From Bacillota bacterium (GTDB lineage Bacteria; Bacillota; Bacilli; Paenibacillales; NBRC-103111), in NCBI GenBank assembly GCA_023388055.1, contig JAEWGW010000011.1:310001-374000 (forward strand): a stretch of DNA of 64,000 bases. Direction: 5' to 3'. The translations under genes were made by a program, and so were the position numbers. Below, piece by piece: positions 26,370-33,509 of the stretch. Each line of letters begins with the position of its first letter. Positions within the stretch are counted from its first letter, which is position 1. The notes below the pieces were generated by a model. It was given only the letters and a program-made list of their open reading frames with translations, did not search any database and had not been told where the DNA came from.

Positions 26370-27778
26370 CAAAGGGACGGAAAATGCACCTGCGCACCTT
26401 TTTTTTGCAATATCTCCTGGTCTTCAGCATCGGTACGATTCTGCTGCTTGGACTGCTGCTGGGATTGTTCACAGCTGCGTTTATGTTCAATGCTGTGCTG
26501 CCTGCCAATTATGCGGAGAAGGAAATCGAGGCGGTGAAGGATCAGCTGGCAGCAGGCGGCGATCTCTCGCCCGACCTCACACTGAAGCTGGCGGATTACG
26601 CCGTATTTACCGCAGAGGGTGAACGGCTCTCCGGCAATCTGAACGCTCGGGATACCAGCCGGGCATGGGAGATTGTCCAGCAGGAAAAAATCCTCACTCC
26701 CGATTCTTACACCACTGTCGGAGGCGGGGATAAGCCGTGGATTCTGCGGTATTTCTATACCATCATCCATAACGGGGAGGATATCTGGATCTTCCGGTAC
26801 ACCTTAGCGCCGCAATATCATTCGGCCTGGATGCGCGGCCATCTTCCCAATCCGCAGCTGCTGAGCGTTCTGCTTTTCATCTCCGGCATTCTGCTGCTGG
26901 CAGCCGTATTGGCCGCCCGCTTCGGACGCAAGCTGGCACAGAAGATGGCCGGTCTCCAGGAGGCTACCGAGAATATCCGGCGCGAGAACCTGGAGTTTGC
27001 CGTGCAGCCCAGCGGTATTTTCGAGATCGACGAGGTGCTGGCTTCTGTTGAGCAGATGAAGGAGGCGCTGCGCTTGTCACTGAATCGGCAGTGGGAGCTG
27101 GAGCGTTCCCGCCGCGACCAGATTTCTGCCTTGGCGCATGACATCAAGACTCCGCTGACCATCATCCGGGGCAATGCGGAGTTGCTGCAGGAGACCGTTC
27201 AGGATAAGGACCAGCAGGAGTACAACGGATACATTCTGCGGAGTGCGGAGGACATCGAAGCCTTCGTGCAGGAGGTCATCGGCCTGTCCAGCCTGCAGTC
27301 CTCGGCCGGGCAGCGGAAAGAACCGGTCCGTCTGTTGGATTTCCTCGGTGAATTGGAGAACCAGCTGCGGGCCTTGTCCACCGCGAAGAACATTACGGCC
27401 CAGGTCGAAACACAGGCCCCCTTGCCTGAATCCATCACAATGGATAAGGAGCTGCTCCAGCGGGGCATCGTCAACATCATTGCCAATGCCGTGGAGCATA
27501 CACCTCCTCAAGGGAATGTGAAGCTTCATGTACGAAGTGACGCTTCAACCGTCTATTTTACGGTCACGGATACCGGAGGCGGCTTCTCACCCGCTGACCT
27601 CCGCGAAGCGGCTACCCAATTCTACATGGGCGATCAAAGCCGTACATCCGGCCGCCATCATGGGATGGGCCTCTACATCGCTGAATCCGCCGCGCAGGAG
27701 CACGGAGGATCAGTAACGCTGGAAAATGCGTCCTCCGGTGGGGGGAGAGTAACGGTGAGTGTAAGGATTGAAGGGTGA
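26357..27778 (+). CDS. Sensor histidine kinase of the lantibiotic-type ABC operon
   Basis: A 473-residue kinase: membrane helix about 20-45, extracytoplasmic loop to about 165, second helix about 170-192, HAMP-like linker, phosphoacceptor box ALAHDIKTPLTIIRGNAELL, N-box NIIANAVEHTPP, DTGGGFSP and HHGMGLYIAESAAQEHGG. In this family the loop senses antimicrobial peptides. ATG 26357 overlaps the regulator; an in-frame ATG at 26384 is the other candidate. No terminator is evident after the stop. Confidence 0.9.
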   Translation: MEAIAKGRKMHLRTFFLQYLLVFSIGTILLLGLLLGLFTAAFMFNAVLPANYAEKEIEAVKDQLAAGGDLSPDLTLKLADYAVFTAEGERLSGNLNARDTSRAWEIVQQEKILTPDSYTTVGGGDKPWILRYFYTIIHNGEDIWIFRYTLAPQYHSAWMRGHLPNPQLLSVLLFISGILLLAAVLAARFGRKLAQKMAGLQEATENIRRENLEFAVQPSGIFEIDEVLASVEQMKEALRLSLNRQWELERSRRDQISALAHDIKTPLTIIRGNAELLQETVQDKDQQEYNGYILRSAEDIEAFVQEVIGLSSLQSSAGQRKEPVRLLDFLGELENQLRALSTAKNITAQVETQAPLPESITMDKELLQRGIVNIIANAVEHTPPQGNVKLHVRSDASTVYFTVTDTGGGFSPADLREAATQFYMGDQSRTSGRHHGMGLYIAESAAQEHGGSVTLENASSGGGRVTVSVRIEG

Positions 27779-27797
27779 ATAAATGGGAACTTTTGTA

Positions 27798-27826
27798 TTT
27801 ACATCGCCCGTTCGTAGCTTTATAAT
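27798..27826 (+). promoter_or_regulatory. Promoter of the galactokinase gene
   Basis: TTTACA (27798-27803) and TATAAT (27821-27826) are separated by 17 bases, a strong housekeeping promoter. It lies just after the kinase gene and about 60 bases before the galactokinase start, whose AAGGAGG site is at the usual distance. No operator is obvious. Confidence 0.75.
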
Positions 27827-27887
27827 AGAGCCAAAACTTACTTTATTTAATTAATAAAGAAAGATGAGTGTATAAGGAGGCTAATTT

Positions 27888-29189
27888 ATGAATTCCTTAC
27901 CATTCAATCAGTCTGAACAGTTAATAGAATCTGTTTCCTTCCTTAAACTATTGGAGGACATGTATGGAAAAGACGAATTACTTGATCAAAAACAGCGATA
28001 TCTCCAGCTTCATGAATCATTTAGAGAGCATTTTGGAGAAGGGGAGGTAAGCCTTTTTAGTGCTCCCGGGAGGACGGAAATTTGCGGGAATCATACAGAC
28101 CATAATAACGGAAAAGTACTGGCTGGTAGTATACATTTTGATACCATCGCGATTGCCAAACGGGTACCTTCGAATAGGATTTCTATTGTTTCACAAGGGT
28201 ACGGTAGCAAAATCGTTATCGATCTGACCGCCGGATCAAACGAGGGGATATCCCAAAATGGTACAGCTGCATTAATTCTTGGGATTTGTAAGGGTTTTCA
28301 TGAATTTGGTTTTGAAGTTGGCGGGTTTGAAGCTTATCTATCCAGCAATGTGCTGTCTGCAAGCGGACTAAGCTCATCGGCCTCCTTCGAAATGTTGGTG
28401 TGCTCCATTATGAATCACTTTTATAACCATGGACGAATAGATCCTGTCACCTTATCGAAGATCGGGCAATATGCCGAAAATCATTTTTGGAATAAACCAT
28501 CCGGATTGTTGGACCAAATGGCATGTGCGATAGGTGGTGTTATTGCCATCGACTTTACGGATTCCAAGCAGCCCGTTGTAAAAAAATTGGACTTTGATTT
28601 GCATCAGCATGGATACAGTATGTTAATCGTAAATACAGGCGGCAACCATGCCGTTTTAACGGAGGCATACGCTTCCATTCCGAATGAAATGTTTTCTGTT
28701 GCACAGGCATTAGGGGCAAATAAGCTTGCAGAAGTCCGCCTCGAAGATATTTACCGGCAATTCGAGGATTTACGAAACCGTGTTGGCGACCGTGCCGTCT
28801 TACGTGCGCTACACTTTTTTAAAGAAAATGAGCGGGTTGAAATGCTGGATGAAGCATTGGGAAGAAAAGATTTTCCCACGTTTATGAATCTTATCAATGC
28901 GTCCGGGAATTCCTCTTGGAAATGGCTGCAAAACTGCTATCTGAACAATGAGCCAACAGAACAAAGTATTACGGTTGCCTTGGCACTAACAGAATCCTTT
29001 ATCGGTCAAATAGGAGAAGGTGCTTGCCGGGTTCACGGAGGCGGATTTGCCGGAGTTATTCTTGTCATTTTAGCGGATGAATATGTGCAGGAATATCAGG
29101 AACTCATCAAAACCACAATTGGAACAGAAGCATTCATGATAAAAATACGTAAACAGGGCGCCATTTGTATAAATGACAACATGAATTAG
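27888..29189 (+). CDS. galK: Galactokinase family (GHMP) protein
   Basis: A 433-residue GHMP kinase. The N-terminal galactokinase signature is altered but clear: SAPGRTEICGNHTDHNNG. The ATP-binding loop is SASGLSSSASFEML, the catalytic Asp region is SGLLDQMACAIGG, and the C-terminal GHMP motif is RVHGGGFAGVILVIL. It probably phosphorylates galactose or a related sugar at C1. The usual galE and galT partners are absent here, it has its own promoter and terminator, and its variant signature leaves the exact substrate open. Base composition is more AT-rich than the nar region. Confidence 0.85.
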   Translation: MNSLPFNQSEQLIESVSFLKLLEDMYGKDELLDQKQRYLQLHESFREHFGEGEVSLFSAPGRTEICGNHTDHNNGKVLAGSIHFDTIAIAKRVPSNRISIVSQGYGSKIVIDLTAGSNEGISQNGTAALILGICKGFHEFGFEVGGFEAYLSSNVLSASGLSSSASFEMLVCSIMNHFYNHGRIDPVTLSKIGQYAENHFWNKPSGLLDQMACAIGGVIAIDFTDSKQPVVKKLDFDLHQHGYSMLIVNTGGNHAVLTEAYASIPNEMFSVAQALGANKLAEVRLEDIYRQFEDLRNRVGDRAVLRALHFFKENERVEMLDEALGRKDFPTFMNLINASGNSSWKWLQNCYLNNEPTEQSITVALALTESFIGQIGEGACRVHGGGFAGVILVILADEYVQEYQELIKTTIGTEAFMIKIRKQGAICINDNMN

Positions 29190-29206
29190 TTCCATGGATA
29201 CAGAAA

Positions 29207-29238
29207 CAAGGAGCCGCGCGGCAAGGCGGGCTCCTTTT
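29207..29238 (+). terminator. Rho-independent terminator after galactokinase
   Basis: GGAGCC (29210-29215) pairs with GGCTCC (29229-29234) and is followed by TTTT. A very similar terminator lies after the next small gene. Confidence 0.8.
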
Positions 29239-29286
29239 CGTAACGGCTTGATGCAAACCTTTATTTAACATTCGTGAATCTTTTTC

Positions 29287-29315
29287 TTGTAAAAAAGAAT
29301 AATCTACCCTATAAT
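29287..29315 (+). promoter_or_regulatory. Promoter of the Imm17-like gene
   Basis: TTGTAA (29287-29292) and TATAAT (29310-29315) are separated by 17 bases, about 48 bases before the start codon. With the terminators on both sides this makes the small gene a free-standing transcription unit. Confidence 0.7.
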
Positions 29316-29362
29316 TCGACGTAATTCCTGTTTTTTCTAATTTTTATTAAGAGGGGGATACA

Positions 29363-29566
29363 ATGGAAAGCAATACTTTCGCGGTCATAATTGGCTTTGG
29401 AGCAGGATTATTTAGTATCGTGGCGTCCATTCTGAATTGGGACTGGTTTTTTAACCACAGGCGGGCGCGTATTTTTTTGAAGATGTTTGGCAGAACCGGA
29501 GCACGAGTATTTTACATTATTCTTGGTCTCTTTTTGTTCTTTGTAGCATTCAAAGCAATGGGATAA
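29363..29566 (+). CDS. Imm17-family small membrane immunity protein
   Basis: A 67-residue protein with two hydrophobic helices (about 5-25 and 48-65) separated by a basic segment. The pattern NWDWFFNHRRAR followed by FGRTGARVFYIILG matches the Imm17 family of polymorphic-toxin immunity proteins, which contain two helices with conserved W and R positions. ATG 29363 follows GAGGGGG. No toxin gene is next to it, so it is an orphan here and may protect against toxins of related strains, or have another role. Confidence 0.75.
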   Translation: MESNTFAVIIGFGAGLFSIVASILNWDWFFNHRRARIFLKMFGRTGARVFYIILGLFLFFVAFKAMG

Positions 29567-29603
29567 CGGACATAATACCTATTCCATTACCGAAACCGTT
29601 TAA

Positions 29604-29634
29604 CGGAGCCACGCAGAAAAGCGGGCTCCGTTTT
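29604..29634 (+). terminator. Rho-independent terminator after the Imm17-like gene
   Basis: CGGAGCC (29604-29610) pairs with GGCTCCG (29624-29630), followed by TTTT. It resembles the terminator at 29207-29238 in stem and loop, so one may have arisen as a copy of the other. Confidence 0.8.
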
Positions 29635-29768
29635 CATAGATGCTTCTCATTCTTATTCTCCTTTAGTATACTGGATTACGTCTCCATCTACTTCTCGGTT
29701 TACGTAGAAAATCCTTTATTTAACAGTGGAGCTTTGTGAAATTTGGTCTCAAAAAAGGAGGAAAACAA

Positions 29769-30593
29769 GTGATTATCACGGCATTAGTGGAGAATTCGTC
29801 CATATCCAAGGAATATATACATAAACATGGCTTATGCCTTCATATACAAACGGACAAGCATAATATTCTATTTGATGTAGGTCCAGACGATACCTTTCTC
29901 CATAATGCAGAAAGGCTTCACATTGATATCAAGGCTGTGGATATGGTTATTATCTCGCATGGCCATAAGGACCACGGTGGCGGATTAAAAGCCTTCCTGG
30001 CACATAACGATAAAGCCAAAATCTACATACGCCGCCAGGCGTTCGATGCATATTACGCATCCGTCTTCAAGTATCTGAAGGTATATGTTGGGTTAGAGAC
30101 CGAACTGAGAGCCCATAACCGGATGGTATTTACCGAGGATCTTCATCCTATCGATGAAGAGTTAACACTGGTATCGAATATTACTGGAGGGCAATTAACG
30201 CCTAATGGCAACCGGAGCTTGCTGGTAAAGAAGAAACGTACATACACATTAGATGGCTTTCAGCATGAGCAGCATCTCCTGTTGCAGGAGAACGGAAAAA
30301 CGATATTGATTTCAGGATGCTCCCACACGGGCATCGTAAATATTCTCCAGGAATGCGAAGAGAAAGCAGGGTTAAAAATCGACTGTCTCATTGGTGGCCT
30401 GCATCTCTACAATCCGATTAGCAAAAAAACGGAGAACGCTCGTTTTATTAATGAATTGGGAGCCAGATTGCGCAGCAAAAATGTTGAAATATATACCTGT
30501 CATTGTACAGGGCCAAAAGCATACGAGTTATTACGGGAAGCTTTGGGAAACCGGATCAGCAGCTTGAAAACAGGGCAGGTCATCGATTTGTAG
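29769..30593 (+). CDS. Metallo-beta-lactamase-fold metal-dependent hydrolase
   Basis: A 274-residue protein with the metal-binding motif SHGHKDHGGG near residue 73, a second ligand in ISGCSHTGIVNIL, and C-terminal GGLHLYNP and TCHCTGPKAY. This pattern belongs to the family annotated after an archaeal dihydropterin-type synthase; bacterial members are poorly characterised. The GTG at 29769 is chosen because AAGGAGG lies eight bases upstream; an in-frame GTG at 29736 has no site. The AraC gene follows 13 bases later, suggesting cotranscription. Confidence 0.82.
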   Translation: MIITALVENSSISKEYIHKHGLCLHIQTDKHNILFDVGPDDTFLHNAERLHIDIKAVDMVIISHGHKDHGGGLKAFLAHNDKAKIYIRRQAFDAYYASVFKYLKVYVGLETELRAHNRMVFTEDLHPIDEELTLVSNITGGQLTPNGNRSLLVKKKRTYTLDGFQHEQHLLLQENGKTILISGCSHTGIVNILQECEEKAGLKIDCLIGGLHLYNPISKKTENARFINELGARLRSKNVEIYTCHCTGPKAYELLREALGNRISSLKTGQVIDL

Positions 30594-30606
30594 AGGAGAG
30601 CTTGCC

Positions 30607-31365
30607 GTGAATGACTTCATTCACCCGCAGATTATCTATTTCGTCAAGAAGGAATGTGACTCCAACTGGAGGATCGTGAATCACAAGATTCACTGCTACG
30701 ATCTGGTTTTTGTTTTGGAGGGGAGTGCGGATTATATTATCGACGGCATTCCTTGTCATCTGCAGCAAGGGGACATTCTGTGTATTCAGCCCCAAAGCGT
30801 CCGCGATGCCACTACCACGGGCATGGTTTGTGTGGCCATCGATTTTTTGCTGCCGGAGGGGGAAGAGCTGGATCTGCCTCCAGTAACCCAGTGGAAGGAC
30901 ATCATGGAGTTTCAAGGGTTATATAATGAAATGAATTATGAGTGGCTGCAGAGAAAAGATGGTTACCTGATGAAATGCCACGCCCTCTTTAGCCTCATAC
31001 TGCATAAGCTTCTGTTTGAGAAGGGGAAGGAAGAGGCGAATGTCCACGTGGGGCTGATAAAGCGTCATATCGTCGAGCATTATCATGAAGAATTGACCGT
31101 CAAGTCTCTGGCGGCTGCGGCCAATATCAATCCCGTCTATTGCGGAGCCTTGTTCAAAAGGCTGGAGAAACGCACCATTTCGGATTTTATTAATCAGGTC
31201 AGGATCAACAAGGCGGCCTCCCTGCTGGAATCCGGAGAATACAATGTGGGGGAAGTGGCGGAGAAAACCGGCTTTAAGGATATTTATTATTTCAGCAGCA
31301 CCTTCAAACGACTGATGGGGGTCAGCCCAAAAGCGTACCGGAACAATGCCGATGTCTATAAATGA
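30607..31365 (+). CDS. AraC-family transcriptional regulator with cupin-like N-terminus
   Basis: A 252-residue regulator. The N-terminal ~100 residues look like the AraC cupin sensor: FVLEGSADYIIDG and LQQGDILCIQP. The C-terminal ~100 residues carry two helix-turn-helix units: LTVKSLAAAANINPVYCGALFK as the first and YNVGEVAEKTGFKDIYYFS as the second, ending GVSPKAYR. The start is GTG 30607 after GAGGAGA. It may control the divergent-side oxidoreductase at 31435-32595, whose upstream region has a palindrome, but this is not shown by the sequence. Confidence 0.88.
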   Translation: MNDFIHPQIIYFVKKECDSNWRIVNHKIHCYDLVFVLEGSADYIIDGIPCHLQQGDILCIQPQSVRDATTTGMVCVAIDFLLPEGEELDLPPVTQWKDIMEFQGLYNEMNYEWLQRKDGYLMKCHALFSLILHKLLFEKGKEEANVHVGLIKRHIVEHYHEELTVKSLAAAANINPVYCGALFKRLEKRTISDFINQVRINKAASLLESGEYNVGEVAEKTGFKDIYYFSSTFKRLMGVSPKAYRNNADVYK

Positions 31366-31395
31366 TCTCAGCTTGGTGTTTAACATGAATACATA

Positions 31396-31432
31396 AAAAG
31401 GACGCTTCCTCAAGTATGAGGGCGCCCTTTTG
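31396..31432. terminator. Bidirectional terminator between convergent AraC and oxidoreductase genes
   Basis: An inverted repeat AAAAGG-CGC / GCGCCCTTTT with T-rich ends on both strands sits in the 69-base gap between the two convergent genes. Confidence 0.7.
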
Positions 31433-31434
31433 TT

Positions 31435-32595
31435 TTATTTTGCGTAGCTGCCGCCTAAGGTGATCTCCTGGTTGCTGCCCAGATTGACCACAGAATTGGT
31501 CTTCTCGTAGAAGTGGGGCGCATTGTCCATAATTCCTTGAACGGTGTAATAGGGATCGTTCTTGGCAATGGGAAGCTCAACCGTCTTTTGCTGGAAGCCC
31601 GCCTTGTAAATCGCCGTAATAAGCTCGATGGTCATACGCCCGCTTTCTCCGGTTATAAAGGGAGCGCTTCCCGTTTCGATGGCGGTAAGCACATTGTCTA
31701 TTTGCCCTTCATGTGCCGTATGCTTCATTTCGGGGAATGTGCTGTAGAGCTCATTAAGCTCCTGCTCCAATTCCTCATTTTTCTTCGGGAACCCATTCTC
31801 GAGAGAAGTGGAGGCACGTACCTTCCAAGGAGCGGAAATCCGTGCGTTCTCCCCCTGGAAAATGACCTGCTGCTCCTCGCCATGATGGATCACGGAGCTG
31901 GTCACCTGGGCCACTGCACCCTTGTCATACTGCAAGGCAGCAATGGAAATATCCTCGATCTCCGCGTTGTCATGTGCGGCATTGCTCAACAGGGCAGCGA
32001 CCTTATTGGGCAGCCCCATCATCCAGCCCAGCATATCAATATGATGGACGGCATGGTTCAGAGTACAGCCCCCGCCTTCCTTAGACCACAATCCCCGCCA
32101 CCACAGATCGTAATAGCAATGCCCCCGCCACCAGAAGGAATCCACTTGAGCATGAAGCACCCGTCCGATTTTGCCGCTCTCCAGTACACGCTTCAGGTTC
32201 ATAATCGGATCAAGGAAACGGTTTTGGGCGATTACGGAAAAGACGGTTCCGCTTTTTGCGGCAGCCGCATTCATGCGGTCACATTCCTCCAACGAGGCAG
32301 CCATGGGTTTTTCCACGATGACATGTTTGCCGTCATTCAGGAAATTCACGGCAATTTCCGCATGGCTGAAGGGTGGGGTACAGATGCTGACCAGATCAAT
32401 GTCCTCTGATCCCAGCAATAGCTCATGGGAATCGTATACCTCCGCGTCCAGACCAAACTGCTCTTTTTTGGCCTGGGCCTTCTCCGGATAAATATCCACC
32501 AAGGCCACGATTTTGCAGCGCTCCGGAAAAGCAAGATACGCGTTAATATGAGCGGCCGAAATATTCCCGGTTCCGATGATTGCAACACGAATCAT
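31435..32595 (-). CDS. Gfo/Idh/MocA-family NAD(P)-dependent oxidoreductase
   Basis: A 386-residue dehydrogenase. The N-terminal Rossmann motif is GTGNISAAHINAY; the catalytic lysine motif is VIVEKPMAASLEE near residue 95; the downstream histidine motif is NHAVHHIDMLGWMMG near residue 180. Members oxidise or epimerise sugars and cyclitols. The substrate is unknown. ATG 32595 follows GGGGGCT. The 379-base gap upstream contains a palindrome (32653-32677) and an intergenic repeat (32736-32910). Confidence 0.9.
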   Translation of the reverse strand: MIRVAIIGTGNISAAHINAYLAFPERCKIVALVDIYPEKAQAKKEQFGLDAEVYDSHELLLGSEDIDLVSICTPPFSHAEIAVNFLNDGKHVIVEKPMAASLEECDRMNAAAAKSGTVFSVIAQNRFLDPIMNLKRVLESGKIGRVLHAQVDSFWWRGHCYYDLWWRGLWSKEGGGCTLNHAVHHIDMLGWMMGLPNKVAALLSNAAHDNAEIEDISIAALQYDKGAVAQVTSSVIHHGEEQQVIFQGENARISAPWKVRASTSLENGFPKKNEELEQELNELYSTFPEMKHTAHEGQIDNVLTAIETGSAPFITGESGRMTIELITAIYKAGFQQKTVELPIAKNDPYYTVQGIMDNAPHFYEKTNSVVNLGSNQEITLGGSYAK

Positions 32596-32652
32596 AATAA
32601 TAGCCCCCTACGACTTGATTGACACCTTTATTCTAGTCGAGAGGGCAGTTGG

Positions 32653-32677
32653 ATAAAATGTGTACATTACATTTTAT
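32653..32677. promoter_or_regulatory. Perfect 9-bp palindrome upstream of the oxidoreductase gene, operator candidate
   Basis: ATAAAATGT (32653-32661) and ACATTTTAT (32669-32677) are perfect inverted halves with a 7-base spacer, 58-82 bases before the start of the minus-strand oxidoreductase gene. It looks like an operator; the regulator is not identified. Confidence 0.5.
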
Positions 32678-32735
32678 TTGTGTTAATTAAAGAACTTGAA
32701 TCTATGATCTTGGTAGGGAAATAGTAGACGCGAAA

Positions 32736-32910
32736 TGCAAAACTGCATTTATTATTGAGTTGTGGAGGTAGAGGGGCATCTCATCCTGCAAAAGTGCATC
32801 TATTTACGGTGCAAATGCCGCGGTAGCGCTTACGGGTAGAAAATAACTGCAGTTTTGCAGGATAGGGCCACCTAAGGCCATGGTAGGCCCAAAATAGATG
32901 CACTTTTGCA
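32736..32910. repeat. Four-arm intergenic repeat, TGCAAAA family
   Basis: Arms based on TGCAAAASTGCATCTATT begin at 32736 and 32787 (direct) and end at 32859 and 32910 (inverted). Spacing is 51, 72 and 51 bases. The geometry matches the four TAACG-type elements elsewhere in the window, though the sequence differs. It lies in the gap between the oxidoreductase and cupin genes. I see no open reading frame that it would carry. Confidence 0.8.
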
Positions 32911-32974
32911 TTTGAGCTATTCGTTCGGCGTAGGGGGGAGGTGGAGAATAAGGGGTTAGTCCTGTTGCTCTCGC

Positions 32975-33286
32975 TCATTCCGGTGTTTCATTTACGGTCA
33001 CCTTTACACTCATATATAACGAAGGATGTAGTTCCTCACTTTCGATGACGATGGCTGTTAAACCCGTTGTCGTTTTGGTTTCATGCCACTCCTCCTTGTT
33101 CCAGAAGACAGCATCACCGGCTTGGACTGTAACATATTCATCCTGCTCACCTCGGACCATCCCCTCCCCAACCAGGATAAGGAGTAGCTGAGGCGTAACC
33201 GCCTGATGATAACCAATCACACCACCCGCATTCAGAAGCATACATCCAATATGAGCAGCATGTTCAGTTTGAATAATGCGGGACAT
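32975..33286 (-). CDS. Small cupin-domain protein
   Basis: At least 103 residues forming one cupin barrel: GGVIGYHQAVTPQLLLILVGEG and VQAGDAVFWNKEEWHETKT hold the two motifs with likely metal-binding His and Glu. Function is unknown; such proteins often bind small ligands or sugars. The ATG at 33286 has no clear ribosome binding site. The frame continues upstream as a plausible N-terminus (SKFNSDFI) with an AGAGAGGGA site before it, so a non-standard start slightly upstream is possible. Confidence 0.7.
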   Translation of the reverse strand: MSRIIQTEHAAHIGCMLLNAGGVIGYHQAVTPQLLLILVGEGMVRGEQDEYVTVQAGDAVFWNKEEWHETKTTTGLTAIVIESEELHPSLYMSVKVTVNETPE

Positions 33287-33459
33287 GATAAAGTCCGAGT
33301 TGAATTTTGAAATTCCATGGATTCCCTCTCTAACTCTGTTTTTATTTCGATTCTATCATATATGAGCACTGGCATCATGCGCGCTGAGGAGTCCCTATTT
33401 TTTACATCCCCGAAAAAGGACTCTGCCCCAGGAAAGCGAATTATATAGGTGCAGCGTTT

Positions 33460-33473
33460 TGCAAGCGCTAACA
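33460..33473 (+). promoter_or_regulatory. Candidate catabolite-responsive element (cre)
   Basis: TGCAAGCGCTAACA matches the CcpA-binding consensus TGWAANCGNTNWCA at all but the third position. It lies 37 bases before the membrane AraC regulator gene, suggesting carbon catabolite control of the importer cluster that follows. Confidence 0.55.
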
Positions 33474-33509
33474 TTTGATCGTATAGAGATAAGAGGAGGG
33501 GCTGTATGA

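Noticed and set aside
32736..32910. CRISPR-like array
   Set aside because: Arms are only four, diverged, and in alternating orientation (two direct, two inverted), with no cas genes; the same geometry recurs at other loci as an intergenic repeat.
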